Origin: JADJYF01 sp050186725 | GTDB taxonomy: Bacteria; Pseudomonadota; Gammaproteobacteria; Ga0077536 | NCBI GenBank assembly: GCA_050186725.1 | Contig: JBFWYG010000001.1 | Span: 124,001 to 188,000, forward strand | DNA length: 64,000 bases | Direction of reading: 5' to 3' | Shown: one piece after another, positions 20,777-27,880 of the stretch | How positions within the stretch are numbered: position 1 is the stretch's first letter | Layout: every line of letters begins with the position of its first letter | Translations under genes and position numbers: made by a program | Notes under the pieces: model-generated | Told to the model about the DNA's origin: nothing | What the model saw: only the letters and a program-made list of their open reading frames with translations | Databases searched by the model: none

Positions 20777-23073
20777 CACCACCCCATAGCCAACCGGCGG
20801 TCGACCTGGACGCGTGCGACCGCGAGCCCATCCATCACATCGGCGTGGTGCAGCCCCACGGCGCGCTGCTGGCGGCCGAGATCGCCACCCGGCGCGTGCG
20901 TTGCGCGAGTCTCAATCTCGCCGGCTTCACCGGCCTGGATGCGCGGGCGGCGCTCGGGCGCACGCTGGAAGAAGTCCTCGGCGCCGACCACTGCGCGACG
21001 CTGTTCGCGCGGCCGCTCACGCCCTCGCATCCTGAGCTCATCAAGCCGTGGTTCGCGACGCTGCGTGGCAATGACGGCCTGGAACGGCGCGTGGAGTGCT
21101 ATCCGCACGTGCACGACGACCACCTGCTGCTGGAATTCGTGCGCGAGGAGCCGCGCCCCGCCGCCGTGTGGGAGCAGGATCTCGTGCGCCAGCGCATCAT
21201 CGCCGAGATGATCAAGCCGAACACGGTCGCCGGACTCGCCGAGGTCGGTGCACGCATGATTCGCGAGATCACCGGGTTCGATCGCGTGATGATCTATCGC
21301 TTCGCGCCCGATCTGCACGGTGAAGTGATCGCCGAGAGCACGTCGCGCGCGGACAGCTTCATGGGCTTGCACTACCCGGCCGCCGACATTCCCGAGCCTG
21401 CCCGCCGACACTTCCTGCTGAACCTCATCCGCAGCATCCCGGACATCAACGCCGTACCTGTACCGATAGTCGCGACGGACGGTGGCGTGGCCGACGCCGC
21501 GTCGCATCGGCCGCTCGATCTCACCTACTCCAAGCTGCGCGGCGTGGCGCCGGTGCACGTCGAGTACCTGAACAACATGGGCGTGTGCGGCAGCATGTCC
21601 ATCTCGCTCACCGCCAACGACGCGCTGTGGGGGCTGGTCGCCTGCCACCACTACAGCCCGCTGCACGTGCCATCCAGCGTCATGCGCTTCGCCGAACTGC
21701 TGGGCGGCACCATCTCGGCCCTGCTGCAGAGTCTGGAGAATTCCGCCCAGCTGAGCCGCGGACTGCGCGCCGAACGCATCGCCTTCGACATCGAGAGCGA
21801 GACCCGCGCCGGCCGACCGCTGCGCACCGTGCTGGAGGCCTTCGCGCCGCGCATGCTCGACCTGGTCGCCGGCCAGGGCCTCCGCGCGAGCCTCGACGGC
21901 ACGCTGCTGGAAGTCGGCGAAGCACCGCGCCCGGCGCCCGACGTCGAGGCCTTCGCGCCCCATTTCATCGACGGTGTCGCGACCTCCGATCACCTCGCCG
22001 CGCTGTTGCCGACGCCACCGACTCGAGCCGCCGGCGCCGCCTGCCTCGAACTCTCGGAGGACGGCCAGGACTACCTGCTGCTGCTGCGCGAGCACTTCGA
22101 GCAGACCATCAAGTGGGCCGGGCGTCCGGAGAAGGTCGAGCGCCGCATGGCCGACGGCGTCGTGCGCCTGTCGCCGCGCGGCTCCTTCGAGGTGTGGCGC
22201 GAGGAGCGACGCGGCCGCAGCCGACCGTTCGACATCGCCGACCTGGAGGCGCTGCGCATCCTGCGCCGCGCGCTGTTCGCGTTGAACAGCATGGAGCGTG
22301 AGCGCAAGGCCCTGGCGGCGCGCAAGCACGCCGAGGCGGTCGAGGAACGACTGCGCCTGCAGCTCCTCGACACCATGCGCGCCAACGCCATGGGCGAGCT
22401 CGCGGCGGCGCTGGCCCACGAGTTGAACCAGCCGCTGTTCGCCGTCAGCAACTACGTCAAGGCGTGCCGCCAGGAACTGCTCAATTACGGCGTCGCCATC
22501 CCGCCGCGCGTCATGGAACTCATCGACGACGCGGCCACCGAAGCGGCGCGCGCTGGCGAACTCGTGCGTCGGCTGCGCAACTTCATCGCCCATGGCGAGG
22601 TGACGCTGGAGGCGCGCGATCTGAACGATGTGGTGTCCCAGGCCGTGGCCCTGGCGCTGGTCTCGGGTTCGGATGGCGAACCGCAGCTGCGCTGGCACCT
22701 CGCCCGCGATCTGCCGGCCGTGCAGCTCGACCCGGTGCAGATCGGCCAGGTCGTACTGAACCTGGTGCGCAACAGTCTCGCGGCGCTGCGCGGCCGGGCG
22801 ACGCGCAGCCTCGAGATCGTCACGCGCCGACGCGGGGACATGGCGGAAGTGCTGGTGCGCGACAACGGCCCCGGCATTCCGGAAGCCGTGCGCGAGAACA
22901 TCTTCGAGCCGTTTCACAATTCGACCACCGGCGGCATGGGCATCGGCCTGTCACTGTGTCGCACCATCCTCGAAGCGCACCGCGGCCGTATCTGGCTCGG
23001 GGCGCCGCGGGAAGGCGCCGAAGTGATCTTCGCCCTGCCGATGCGAGGAGGCCACGATGCACGCAGTCCATGA
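20770..23073 (+). CDS. bphP: Bacteriophytochrome sensor histidine kinase
   Basis: This 767-residue red/far-red photoreceptor has PAS-GAF-PHY-kinase order. The biliverdin-attaching cysteine is at residue 16 ('DACDREPIHHIGVVQPHG'). The GAF domain shows 'FDRVMIYRFAPDLHGEVIAE' and the 'PAADIP' chromophore motif, and the PHY domain the tongue motif 'PRGSFEVWRE' at about 460. The kinase has an H-box with phospho-histidine in 'ALAHELNQPLFAVSNY', an N-box 'VVLNLVRNSLAAL', 'DNGPGIP' and 'GGMGIGLSLCRTI', so it appears active. It overlaps the response regulator gene by 17 bases and is divergent from ppsR copy 1, an association known from phototrophs in which bacteriophytochromes counteract PpsR. No perfect PpsR operator is seen in the intergenic region. 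Confidence 0.94.
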   Translation: MLTPPHSQPAVDLDACDREPIHHIGVVQPHGALLAAEIATRRVRCASLNLAGFTGLDARAALGRTLEEVLGADHCATLFARPLTPSHPELIKPWFATLRGNDGLERRVECYPHVHDDHLLLEFVREEPRPAAVWEQDLVRQRIIAEMIKPNTVAGLAEVGARMIREITGFDRVMIYRFAPDLHGEVIAESTSRADSFMGLHYPAADIPEPARRHFLLNLIRSIPDINAVPVPIVATDGGVADAASHRPLDLTYSKLRGVAPVHVEYLNNMGVCGSMSISLTANDALWGLVACHHYSPLHVPSSVMRFAELLGGTISALLQSLENSAQLSRGLRAERIAFDIESETRAGRPLRTVLEAFAPRMLDLVAGQGLRASLDGTLLEVGEAPRPAPDVEAFAPHFIDGVATSDHLAALLPTPPTRAAGAACLELSEDGQDYLLLLREHFEQTIKWAGRPEKVERRMADGVVRLSPRGSFEVWREERRGRSRPFDIADLEALRILRRALFALNSMERERKALAARKHAEAVEERLRLQLLDTMRANAMGELAAALAHELNQPLFAVSNYVKACRQELLNYGVAIPPRVMELIDDAATEAARAGELVRRLRNFIAHGEVTLEARDLNDVVSQAVALALVSGSDGEPQLRWHLARDLPAVQLDPVQIGQVVLNLVRNSLAALRGRATRSLEIVTRRRGDMAEVLVRDNGPGIPEAVRENIFEPFHNSTTGGMGIGLSLCRTILEAHRGRIWLGAPREGAEVIFALPMRGGHDARSP

Positions 23074-23662
23074 GTCCTTTCCGGTCTACGTGGTCGAGGA
23101 CAACCCCTCGGTCGCCAAGTCGCTCTGCGCGCTGCTCTCGGCGCACGGCTTTCGCACCACCGCGTTCCGCTCGGCGGAAAAGTTCTTGGAGAAGTTCGAT
23201 CCCGCGCAGAAGGCCAGCCTGCTGCTCGATCTGCGCCTCCCCGGCATGAGTGGCATGGAACTCCAGGCGCACCTCAAGTCGCGGGGCTCGCGCATGCCGA
23301 TAGTCATGCTCACCGCCCACGGCGACGTGCCGCTGGCGGTGACCGCGGTCAAGGCCGGCGCCGTCGACTTCATCGAGAAGCCCGGCTCCGAGGAGCACAT
23401 CCTCGCGGCGCTGGAACTGGCTCACAAGATCCTCACCAGCCGCCCGGAACCGGTGGTGTCCGAAGGTGAACTGAGCGAGCGGCTGCGACGGCTGACGGTG
23501 CGCGAGCGCGAGGTGGTCGATCAGCTGCTGCTCGGCAAGACCAACAAGCAGATCGCCGAGGCGCTCGGCATCAGCCAGCGCACCGTGGAGATCCATCGCG
23601 CGCGCATTCGCGAGAAGCTCGAGGTTCGCGGTCTGTCCGACCTGATCCGGCTGTTTCGCTGA
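23057..23662 (+). CDS. FixJ/NarL-type response regulator, partner of BphP
   Basis: A 201-residue regulator with an N-terminal receiver domain (about 8-125) and a C-terminal LuxR-type helix-turn-helix (about 140-200, 'LTVREREVVDQLLLGKTNKQIAEALGISQRTVEIHRARIREKL'). The phospho-acceptor is D58 in 'LLLDLRLPGMSG'; acidic residues in 'VVEDN', T in 'MLTAHGD' and K in 'IEKPG' complete the active site. The start at 23057 overlaps the end of bphP, so both are made together. It is expected to bind DNA after phosphorylation by BphP; the targets are unknown, with ppsR or the adjacent PGC operons as candidates. Confidence 0.92.
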   Translation: MHAVHESFPVYVVEDNPSVAKSLCALLSAHGFRTTAFRSAEKFLEKFDPAQKASLLLDLRLPGMSGMELQAHLKSRGSRMPIVMLTAHGDVPLAVTAVKAGAVDFIEKPGSEEHILAALELAHKILTSRPEPVVSEGELSERLRRLTVREREVVDQLLLGKTNKQIAEALGISQRTVEIHRARIREKLEVRGLSDLIRLFR

Positions 23663-23670
23663 AGCCGCCA

Positions 23671-23708
23671 GTACGTAGTTTTTACGTACGGTATTTCCCG
23701 AGATACCG
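23671..23708 (+). terminator. Double hairpin after the response regulator
   Basis: GTACGTA (23671-23677) and TACGTAC (23683-23689) enclose GTTTT; a second stem CGGTAT (23689-23694)/ATACCG (23703-23708) follows at once. There is no long T-run, so it may be a factor-assisted terminator or an RNA-stabilising structure. Confidence 0.5.
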
Positions 23709-23810
23709 GCCAGCGAGCGCGCTTCCTATCATGCCAGCGAGGGTTGATGGTCGATGACCGCGTGGGCCGGGTGGTGAAGCGCTGGCTTGCGCCGAGGTAG
23801 CTGGGGAGTG

Positions 23811-24095
23811 ATGGCGCAATCGGACTCGCAGCGGGGGCAGGAATCGTTCGACGTGGAGCGCGATGAACTCGGCGACACGCCGAACGCGATTGCCGTGGCG
23901 TTGGACGACGAGGAACTTGCAGCGGTCGAGGGCTGGCGAGCCGCCAACCTGATCGCGAGCCTGCCGGACGCGGTTCGGGAACTCGTGCGCCTCGGACTCC
24001 TGAGCGAAATCGCCAAGGTGCAGAAACTGGTAGAGGACATCCGGGCGTCGGTGACGAATCACAGCCGTCAGAAGCGTCCGGACACGCCCATCTGA
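23811..24095 (+). CDS. Small protein, possible ribbon-helix-helix type
   Basis: This 94-residue protein has no clear orthologue that I recognise. The central stretch 'AIAVALDDEELAAVEGWRAANLIASLPDAVRELVRLGL' has the strand-helix-helix spacing of small ribbon-helix-helix DNA-binding proteins that carry 'LDAWR...SRSEAIRRLV' segments. ATG 23811 follows GGGGAG closely; TTG 23787 would add eight residues. It lies between the BphP signalling pair and the convergent pufC, so it could be a local regulator, but that is position only. Confidence 0.55.
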   Translation: MAQSDSQRGQESFDVERDELGDTPNAIAVALDDEELAAVEGWRAANLIASLPDAVRELVRLGLLSEIAKVQKLVEDIRASVTNHSRQKRPDTPI

Positions 24096-24102
24096 CCATG
24101 CG

Positions 24103-24130
24103 CGCGCGGCACCCCGGTGAGTGCCGCGCG
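24103..24130. terminator. GC-rich hairpin between convergent genes at the end of the puf operon
   Basis: Perfect 10-bp arms CGCGCGGCAC (24103-24112) and GTGCCGCGCG (24121-24130) enclose an 8-base loop. It lies 29 bases past the pufC stop and 7 bases past the opposing small gene, so it can end transcription from both sides. There is no T-run on either strand. Confidence 0.55.
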
Positions 24131-24159
24131 TCGCCCCTCCCACCTCACTTGAGGTCGCC

Positions 24160-25167
24160 TCACTTGAGATCGGGATAATCCTTCAGCATGCTCACACCCG
24201 CCAAAGGCTTGCTCGCGCCCTGGTGACAGGTCGCGCAGTTGAGCCTCGGGCTGTCGCCGGTCGGACCCAGTCGCTCGGCCGGCAGGTTCGAGGCCAGTGG
24301 CGTCAGGAACTGTTCGTTCAGATCCCGCACCATCTGGATGCCGTGCCAGGCCGTCGCGCGCCGCGGCGGGTTGCCCTCCCAGGCGTGAAACGACTGGGTG
24401 TTGTGGCAGAAGGTGCAGTTCTCGCCCAGCGCCTGGGAGAGATGCATCATCAGACCGTAGGTTTCCTCCGTATCCTTGATCGAGCGGCTCGGCGCGGTCG
24501 GCAACGCGGTGCTGGCCGCCACGCGGATGGCCTGCGCCGGCTGCTTCGCGGCGACCAGATCGGCGAACGGGTCGTAGGGTAGAGACGTCAGTCCGACCAC
24601 CGTCGCCGGTGCGTTCTGGCCGTCGGTGAAGCCCGCCATACCGCCCTCGCCCGGCGCCGCCTTGTGCCAGATGTACTCCGGTACCGCATTGCCGCGGTGG
24701 CAGGTGTAGCAGGTCACGCCGGTCTCGGCGACGTGGGCCTTGGCGCCCGAGTTGATGTGTCGCGTCATCTCGATCATGCGCCTGGCCACCACCTTGGTGT
24801 ACTTGGTGTCGGCGGCCAGGTCGGCAACGTCGTGGCAATAGGCGCAGCCTTCCTTCGGTGCCACCCAGGTGGTCATCGCATTCATCAGCCGGGTGAACTC
24901 CGCGGCGTCGGTATCGCCGAGGACGGTGACGTTCTTGAACACCTGGCTGGCCTTGACCCCCGAGGCCGGCGCGGCAGGCAGCGCGGCGGGAACCTGGTTG
25001 CGAGCCACCGCCTGCTGAACGGCGAGTGGCGACTTCATGGCAACCATGCCGGTGCCACGGAAGCCCTGCTGCCCGGTCACGGGTGGCGGCTTCTCGCAGC
25101 CGGCGAGGGCCATGACGCCCAAGGTCAGGCCGAGGATAGAACCAAAGCGGCGAGCACGAGCATTCAT
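24160..25167 (-). CDS. pufC: Reaction-centre tetraheme cytochrome c subunit PufC
   Basis: This 335-residue lipoprotein gives electrons to the photo-oxidised special pair. A lipoprotein signal ends in 'LAGC' (cysteine 24), so it is anchored on the periplasmic side. Four haem c motifs are intact: CAYCH (C108), CYTCH (C153), CTFCH (C251) and CATCH (C311), making it a full tetraheme protein rather than the three-haem variants found in some phototrophs. ATG 25167 overlaps the pufM stop by four bases (ATGA), so translation is coupled. A short repeat just past the stop copies the last codons (CCTCAAGTGA). Confidence 0.96.
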   Translation of the reverse strand: MNARARRFGSILGLTLGVMALAGCEKPPPVTGQQGFRGTGMVAMKSPLAVQQAVARNQVPAALPAAPASGVKASQVFKNVTVLGDTDAAEFTRLMNAMTTWVAPKEGCAYCHDVADLAADTKYTKVVARRMIEMTRHINSGAKAHVAETGVTCYTCHRGNAVPEYIWHKAAPGEGGMAGFTDGQNAPATVVGLTSLPYDPFADLVAAKQPAQAIRVAASTALPTAPSRSIKDTEETYGLMMHLSQALGENCTFCHNTQSFHAWEGNPPRRATAWHGIQMVRDLNEQFLTPLASNLPAERLGPTGDSPRLNCATCHQGASKPLAGVSMLKDYPDLK

Positions 25168-26141
25168 GGCGTCACCCCCTGCACGGTGGCCGGATCGGTT
25201 ACGGGAGGAAAGACCGCGGGATAGGACGGCGCCACGCCGTGCTTGACCGCCCACAGGTACCAGTTGTCGACCACCGTGCCGGACAGCAGGATGCCGATGC
25301 CGCCGGTGAGCGGGCAAAGCACCGCGAACCACCAGCCCCAGCGATGGATCGATTCCATCGTCGCGTTGAAACCCATGGTCCAGCGCCAGAAGAGCGCCGC
25401 GCGCTCGGACGCGGTGCCGCGATCCACCACCTGTTCGATCTCACGCTCGCCGCCGTAGCGACTCACGGCCAGGATGGTCGCGCCGTGCATCGCGAAGATC
25501 AGCGTCGAGCCATAGAGGAAGGCGATCGACAGCATGTGGAACGGGTTGTAGAACAGGTTCCCGTAGCGCAGCGAGAAGGCCGCGGTCCAGTCCAGATGCG
25601 GGAAGATGCCGAAGGGCACCGCCTCGCTCCAGCTGCCCATCAAGAGCGGCCGAATGAAGCCCAGCACCAGGTACAGCCAGATCGCGGAAGCGAAGGCCCA
25701 GGCGATGTGCGTGCCCATGTTGAGCTCGCGGGCCCGGACATACATGCGCGCCCACCACAGCAGGATCGACACGGTCAGGAAGAAGCCCGCCATCAGCCAC
25801 CAGCCACCTTCCTCGAGCGGTGGAATGGTCAGGCCGTACTTCGCCGGCGGCGGCTCGAGCGCCAGCCACGGCAGCTGACGCACGAACTCCACCGGGTTCC
25901 AATCCACCGCGGCGAACATGTTCAGCCCGATGATCTCGATGGCGACAAAGCCAAAGACCAACGAAGCGAGTCCCAGTCCGCCCAGGTAGAACGGTCCTAT
26001 TTGCGCGTCACCGATCTTGCCCAGCAGGTAGAAGAACCAGGGCTTGCCGTCGCGCGGCCAACTCCCCGCCGGAGCGTCCACGCCCATGTGCGCGGGTGCA
26101 CGCACCTGTACGCGAGTGAAGATGTTCTGGTATTCGGCCAT
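25164..26141 (-). CDS. pufM: Photosynthetic reaction centre subunit M
   Basis: The 325-residue M protein binds special-pair bacteriochlorophyll, bacteriopheophytin and the primary quinone with subunit L in the inner membrane. It opens 'MAEYQNIFTRVQVRAPAHMG', the standard N-terminus, and has five membrane helices. Ligand histidines are visible in 'PFHMLSIAFLYGSTLIFAMHGATILA' (chlorophyll and iron side) and 'MESIHRWGWW'. ATG 26141 has a GAGG site seven bases upstream; a further ATG at 26147 is only two bases from it and is less likely. It follows pufL by 22 bases. Confidence 0.97.
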   Translation of the reverse strand: MAEYQNIFTRVQVRAPAHMGVDAPAGSWPRDGKPWFFYLLGKIGDAQIGPFYLGGLGLASLVFGFVAIEIIGLNMFAAVDWNPVEFVRQLPWLALEPPPAKYGLTIPPLEEGGWWLMAGFFLTVSILLWWARMYVRARELNMGTHIAWAFASAIWLYLVLGFIRPLLMGSWSEAVPFGIFPHLDWTAAFSLRYGNLFYNPFHMLSIAFLYGSTLIFAMHGATILAVSRYGGEREIEQVVDRGTASERAALFWRWTMGFNATMESIHRWGWWFAVLCPLTGGIGILLSGTVVDNWYLWAVKHGVAPSYPAVFPPVTDPATVQGVTP

Positions 26142-26163
26142 TGTCATGTCCTCGCTCGCTTGC

Positions 26164-26985
26164 TCACCAGATCGGAAGATTCAGCCACCACGACCACCAT
26201 TCGGGCCAGCCGCGAGTCCAGAATGGTCCGCTCAGTACGATGCAGACCGCGCTCCAGAAGCCCGCCGACAGGGCCAGGAACAGGCCGAGGCGATGAATGC
26301 CCAGCGCGCCGATGGAGTAGCCCACGGCGTCGCGGAAAAACGCGTTTTCGTGCTCGGCGGTCGCGACCTCGCGATCGCCCCCCGGATTGGTCACCGACAG
26401 GATCAGCGAGCCGTGCAGCGACAGCGCAAGGGTGGTGGTGAAGAAGAAGCTCACCGCCAGCATATGCGCCGGGTTGTAATGGAAATGCAGGTACTGGTAG
26501 CCGACGTTCGACACCCAGTCGAGATGACTCAGGATGCCGTACGGGAAACCGTGCCCCCAGGCGCCGAGCAGCACCGGCCGCACGACCACCAGGACGAAGT
26601 AGGCGAAGATCGCCACGCTGAAGGCGAACGGTACGTGCAGCCCGATGCCGAGCTTGCGACATATCTCCACCTCGCGTAGTGCCCACGACGAGAACGCGCC
26701 GAGCGCGCAGATCGTGATGAGCTGCCAGAGCCCCCCCTCCAGCAGGGGAGCGAGCGCCAGGCCATGCTCGAGATCCGGTGGCGCTATGTTGATCTGCCAC
26801 AGGTTCCAGGTGGTACCCATCGCCGCGCCGTACACGATCAGTGCCGTGCCCAACAGCGTGAAGAACATGGTCGTCACGCCGAAGAATCCGACGTAGAACG
26901 GCCCCACCCAGAAATCGAACAGATCTCCGCCTATCAGCGTGCCACCGCGTACGCGGTACTTTCGCTCGAAGCTCAGCATTGCCAT
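26164..26985 (-). CDS. pufL: Photosynthetic reaction centre subunit L
   Basis: This 273-residue L protein forms the heterodimeric core of the type-II reaction centre with M. It begins 'MAMLSFERKYRVRGGTLIGGDLFDFWVGPFYVGFFGVTT', nearly universal in purple bacteria. Five membrane helices are evident; histidines in 'NPAHMLAVSFFFTTTLALSLHGSLIL' and 'GIHRLGLFLA' ligate chlorophyll and the non-haem iron. The upstream in-frame extension to 27021 is rejected because the canonical start is at 26985. The preceding 111 bases back to pufA contain a hairpin at 27047-27077. Confidence 0.97.
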   Translation of the reverse strand: MAMLSFERKYRVRGGTLIGGDLFDFWVGPFYVGFFGVTTMFFTLLGTALIVYGAAMGTTWNLWQINIAPPDLEHGLALAPLLEGGLWQLITICALGAFSSWALREVEICRKLGIGLHVPFAFSVAIFAYFVLVVVRPVLLGAWGHGFPYGILSHLDWVSNVGYQYLHFHYNPAHMLAVSFFFTTTLALSLHGSLILSVTNPGGDREVATAEHENAFFRDAVGYSIGALGIHRLGLFLALSAGFWSAVCIVLSGPFWTRGWPEWWSWWLNLPIW

Positions 26986-27046
26986 GTCGCTTGCCCCCTG
27001 CCTACGCAATGCGCGACTCAAGACGCGCTTGCCTTTGCCTGCGGAC

Positions 27047-27077
27047 GGACGCGGCCAACCCCCTGTAAGCCACGTCC
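27047..27077 (-). other. Intercistronic pufA-pufL mRNA hairpin
   Basis: On the transcript strand GGACGUGGC pairs with GCCGCGUCC (27069-27077 with 27047-27055), a 9-bp stem with one G-U pair and a 13-base loop. In Rhodobacter a hairpin at this place protects the pufBA message from decay and raises LH1 over the reaction centre; the same role is inferred here. Confidence 0.5.
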
Positions 27078-27096
27078 ATCCTTGCCTGCCCGCTGT

Positions 27097-27315
27097 CTAC
27101 TTCGCGACGTCCGCCACGAGTTGCGACTGCGGGGCCGTGACGGGCGACTGCATGGAAACTGCAGCCGGCGCCGCGGCCGGGTTGCTCAACCAGTTGAAGC
27201 GTGCGTTGCTCAACAGGATGAAGTGGATGAGAAGCGCCAGGACCATCAGGAAGACCGACAACGCGATCAAGGTTCGGCGCGGATCGAAAAGCAACCATAC
27301 TCTCCACACGGTCAC
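27097..27315 (-). CDS. pufA: Light-harvesting 1 alpha polypeptide
   Basis: The LH1 alpha chain has one membrane helix, 'RRTLIALSVFLMVLALLIHFILLS', preceded by the typical 'VWRVWLLFDP'. The histidine of 'LLIHF' ligates bacteriochlorophyll. A proline/alanine-rich C-terminal tail of about 35 residues follows, to be trimmed or exposed in the periplasm. The start is GTG: 27315 (three bases after AGGAG) or, better spaced at nine bases, GTG 27309, which gives the usual 'MWRVW' N-terminus and 70 residues. It is co-transcribed after pufB with a 40-base gap. Confidence 0.93.
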   Translation of the reverse strand: MTVWRVWLLFDPRRTLIALSVFLMVLALLIHFILLSNARFNWLSNPAAAPAAVSMQSPVTAPQSQLVADVAK

Positions 27316-27355
27316 ATTCTCCTAGTTTCGATGATTGAAAAACTTGTGGCGGTGA

Positions 27356-27502
27356 TTACTGCAACCAGGGCCGCCACATCCACACCAGGAAGTGCGCGAT
27401 TACCGCGACCACGGTGAACATGATGAAGCTGGTGACGAAGACGCCGTGAAACTCCTTCGCCTCCTGCTCCGTCAGTCCTGACAGTGAGCCTCTATCTGCC
27501 AT
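27356..27502 (-). CDS. pufB: Light-harvesting 1 beta polypeptide
   Basis: A 48-residue protein, short enough to be missed by simple gene callers. It reads 'MADRGSLSGLTEQEAKEFHG', a stretch ending 'FIMFTVVAVIAHFLVW', and 'MWRPWLQ' at the end. The 'LTEQEAKEFH' amphipathic start, the chlorophyll-ligand histidine in 'VIAHFLVW' and the terminal 'WRPWL' are diagnostic of LH1 beta. ATG 27502 is preceded by GAGGAA at correct distance. With PufA it forms the ring around the reaction centre in the membrane. Confidence 0.95.
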   Translation of the reverse strand: MADRGSLSGLTEQEAKEFHGVFVTSFIMFTVVAVIAHFLVWMWRPWLQ

Positions 27503-27610
27503 AACACTATTCCTCGATTACCAATGGCCTCGCGGCCGTTACCGCGCTACCCGCGCGGCTGGGATCCGGCGGCGCGCCGCGTGGACGCGCCGAAGAATTC
27601 AATTGCGTGC

Positions 27611-27880
27611 TCAGACCATGAACACGAACGGCAGCACGGTCGCGGTCGCGTTGCGAGCTTCGTCGAGCACCGAGCCGCTCTGGCCCGCCGGCAGCGCGAA
27701 GGGCCGCCAGCCGCGCGGCAAGAGACGTCCCACCAGAACGACCAGCAGGAATACGCAGAAGCACAGCGCGTACATGCGGCGGTACTGACGTTGATCGGCG
27801 ACGTAGTCAGGCGTGGCGGCGCCGACGGGCGGTTCGCCCGCGGATGTCGCGTGGGAGAAATTCACAAGCGCTTGGGTCAT
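27611..27880 (-). CDS. pufQ: PufQ, bacteriochlorophyll-associated small membrane protein
   Basis: An 89-residue protein with one hydrophobic helix, 'RRMYALCFCVFLLVVLVGRLLP', closely matching PufQ from purple bacteria. PufQ is needed for normal bacteriochlorophyll synthesis or delivery to the forming photosystem; its exact biochemical role is not settled. The ATG at 27880 overlaps the bchZ stop (ATGA), placing it where the puf operon begins. It is followed by a 108-base spacer before pufB. The identification rests on this helix, size and position. Confidence 0.82.
   Translation of the reverse strand: MTQALVNFSHATSAGEPPVGAATPDYVADQRQYRRMYALCFCVFLLVVLVGRLLPRGWRPFALPAGQSGSVLDEARNATATVLPFVFMV

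Noticed and set aside
24096..24160. Short repeat CCTCAAGTGA at the pufC end as a possible attachment site
   Set aside because: The copies are only about 10 bases, adjacent, and there is no integrase or tRNA gene nearby; local slippage is enough to explain it.
26141..26147. pufM start at 26147 (MTMAEYQ)
   Set aside because: It would lie only two bases from GAGG; ATG 26141 has correct spacing and gives the standard MAEYQNIF start.
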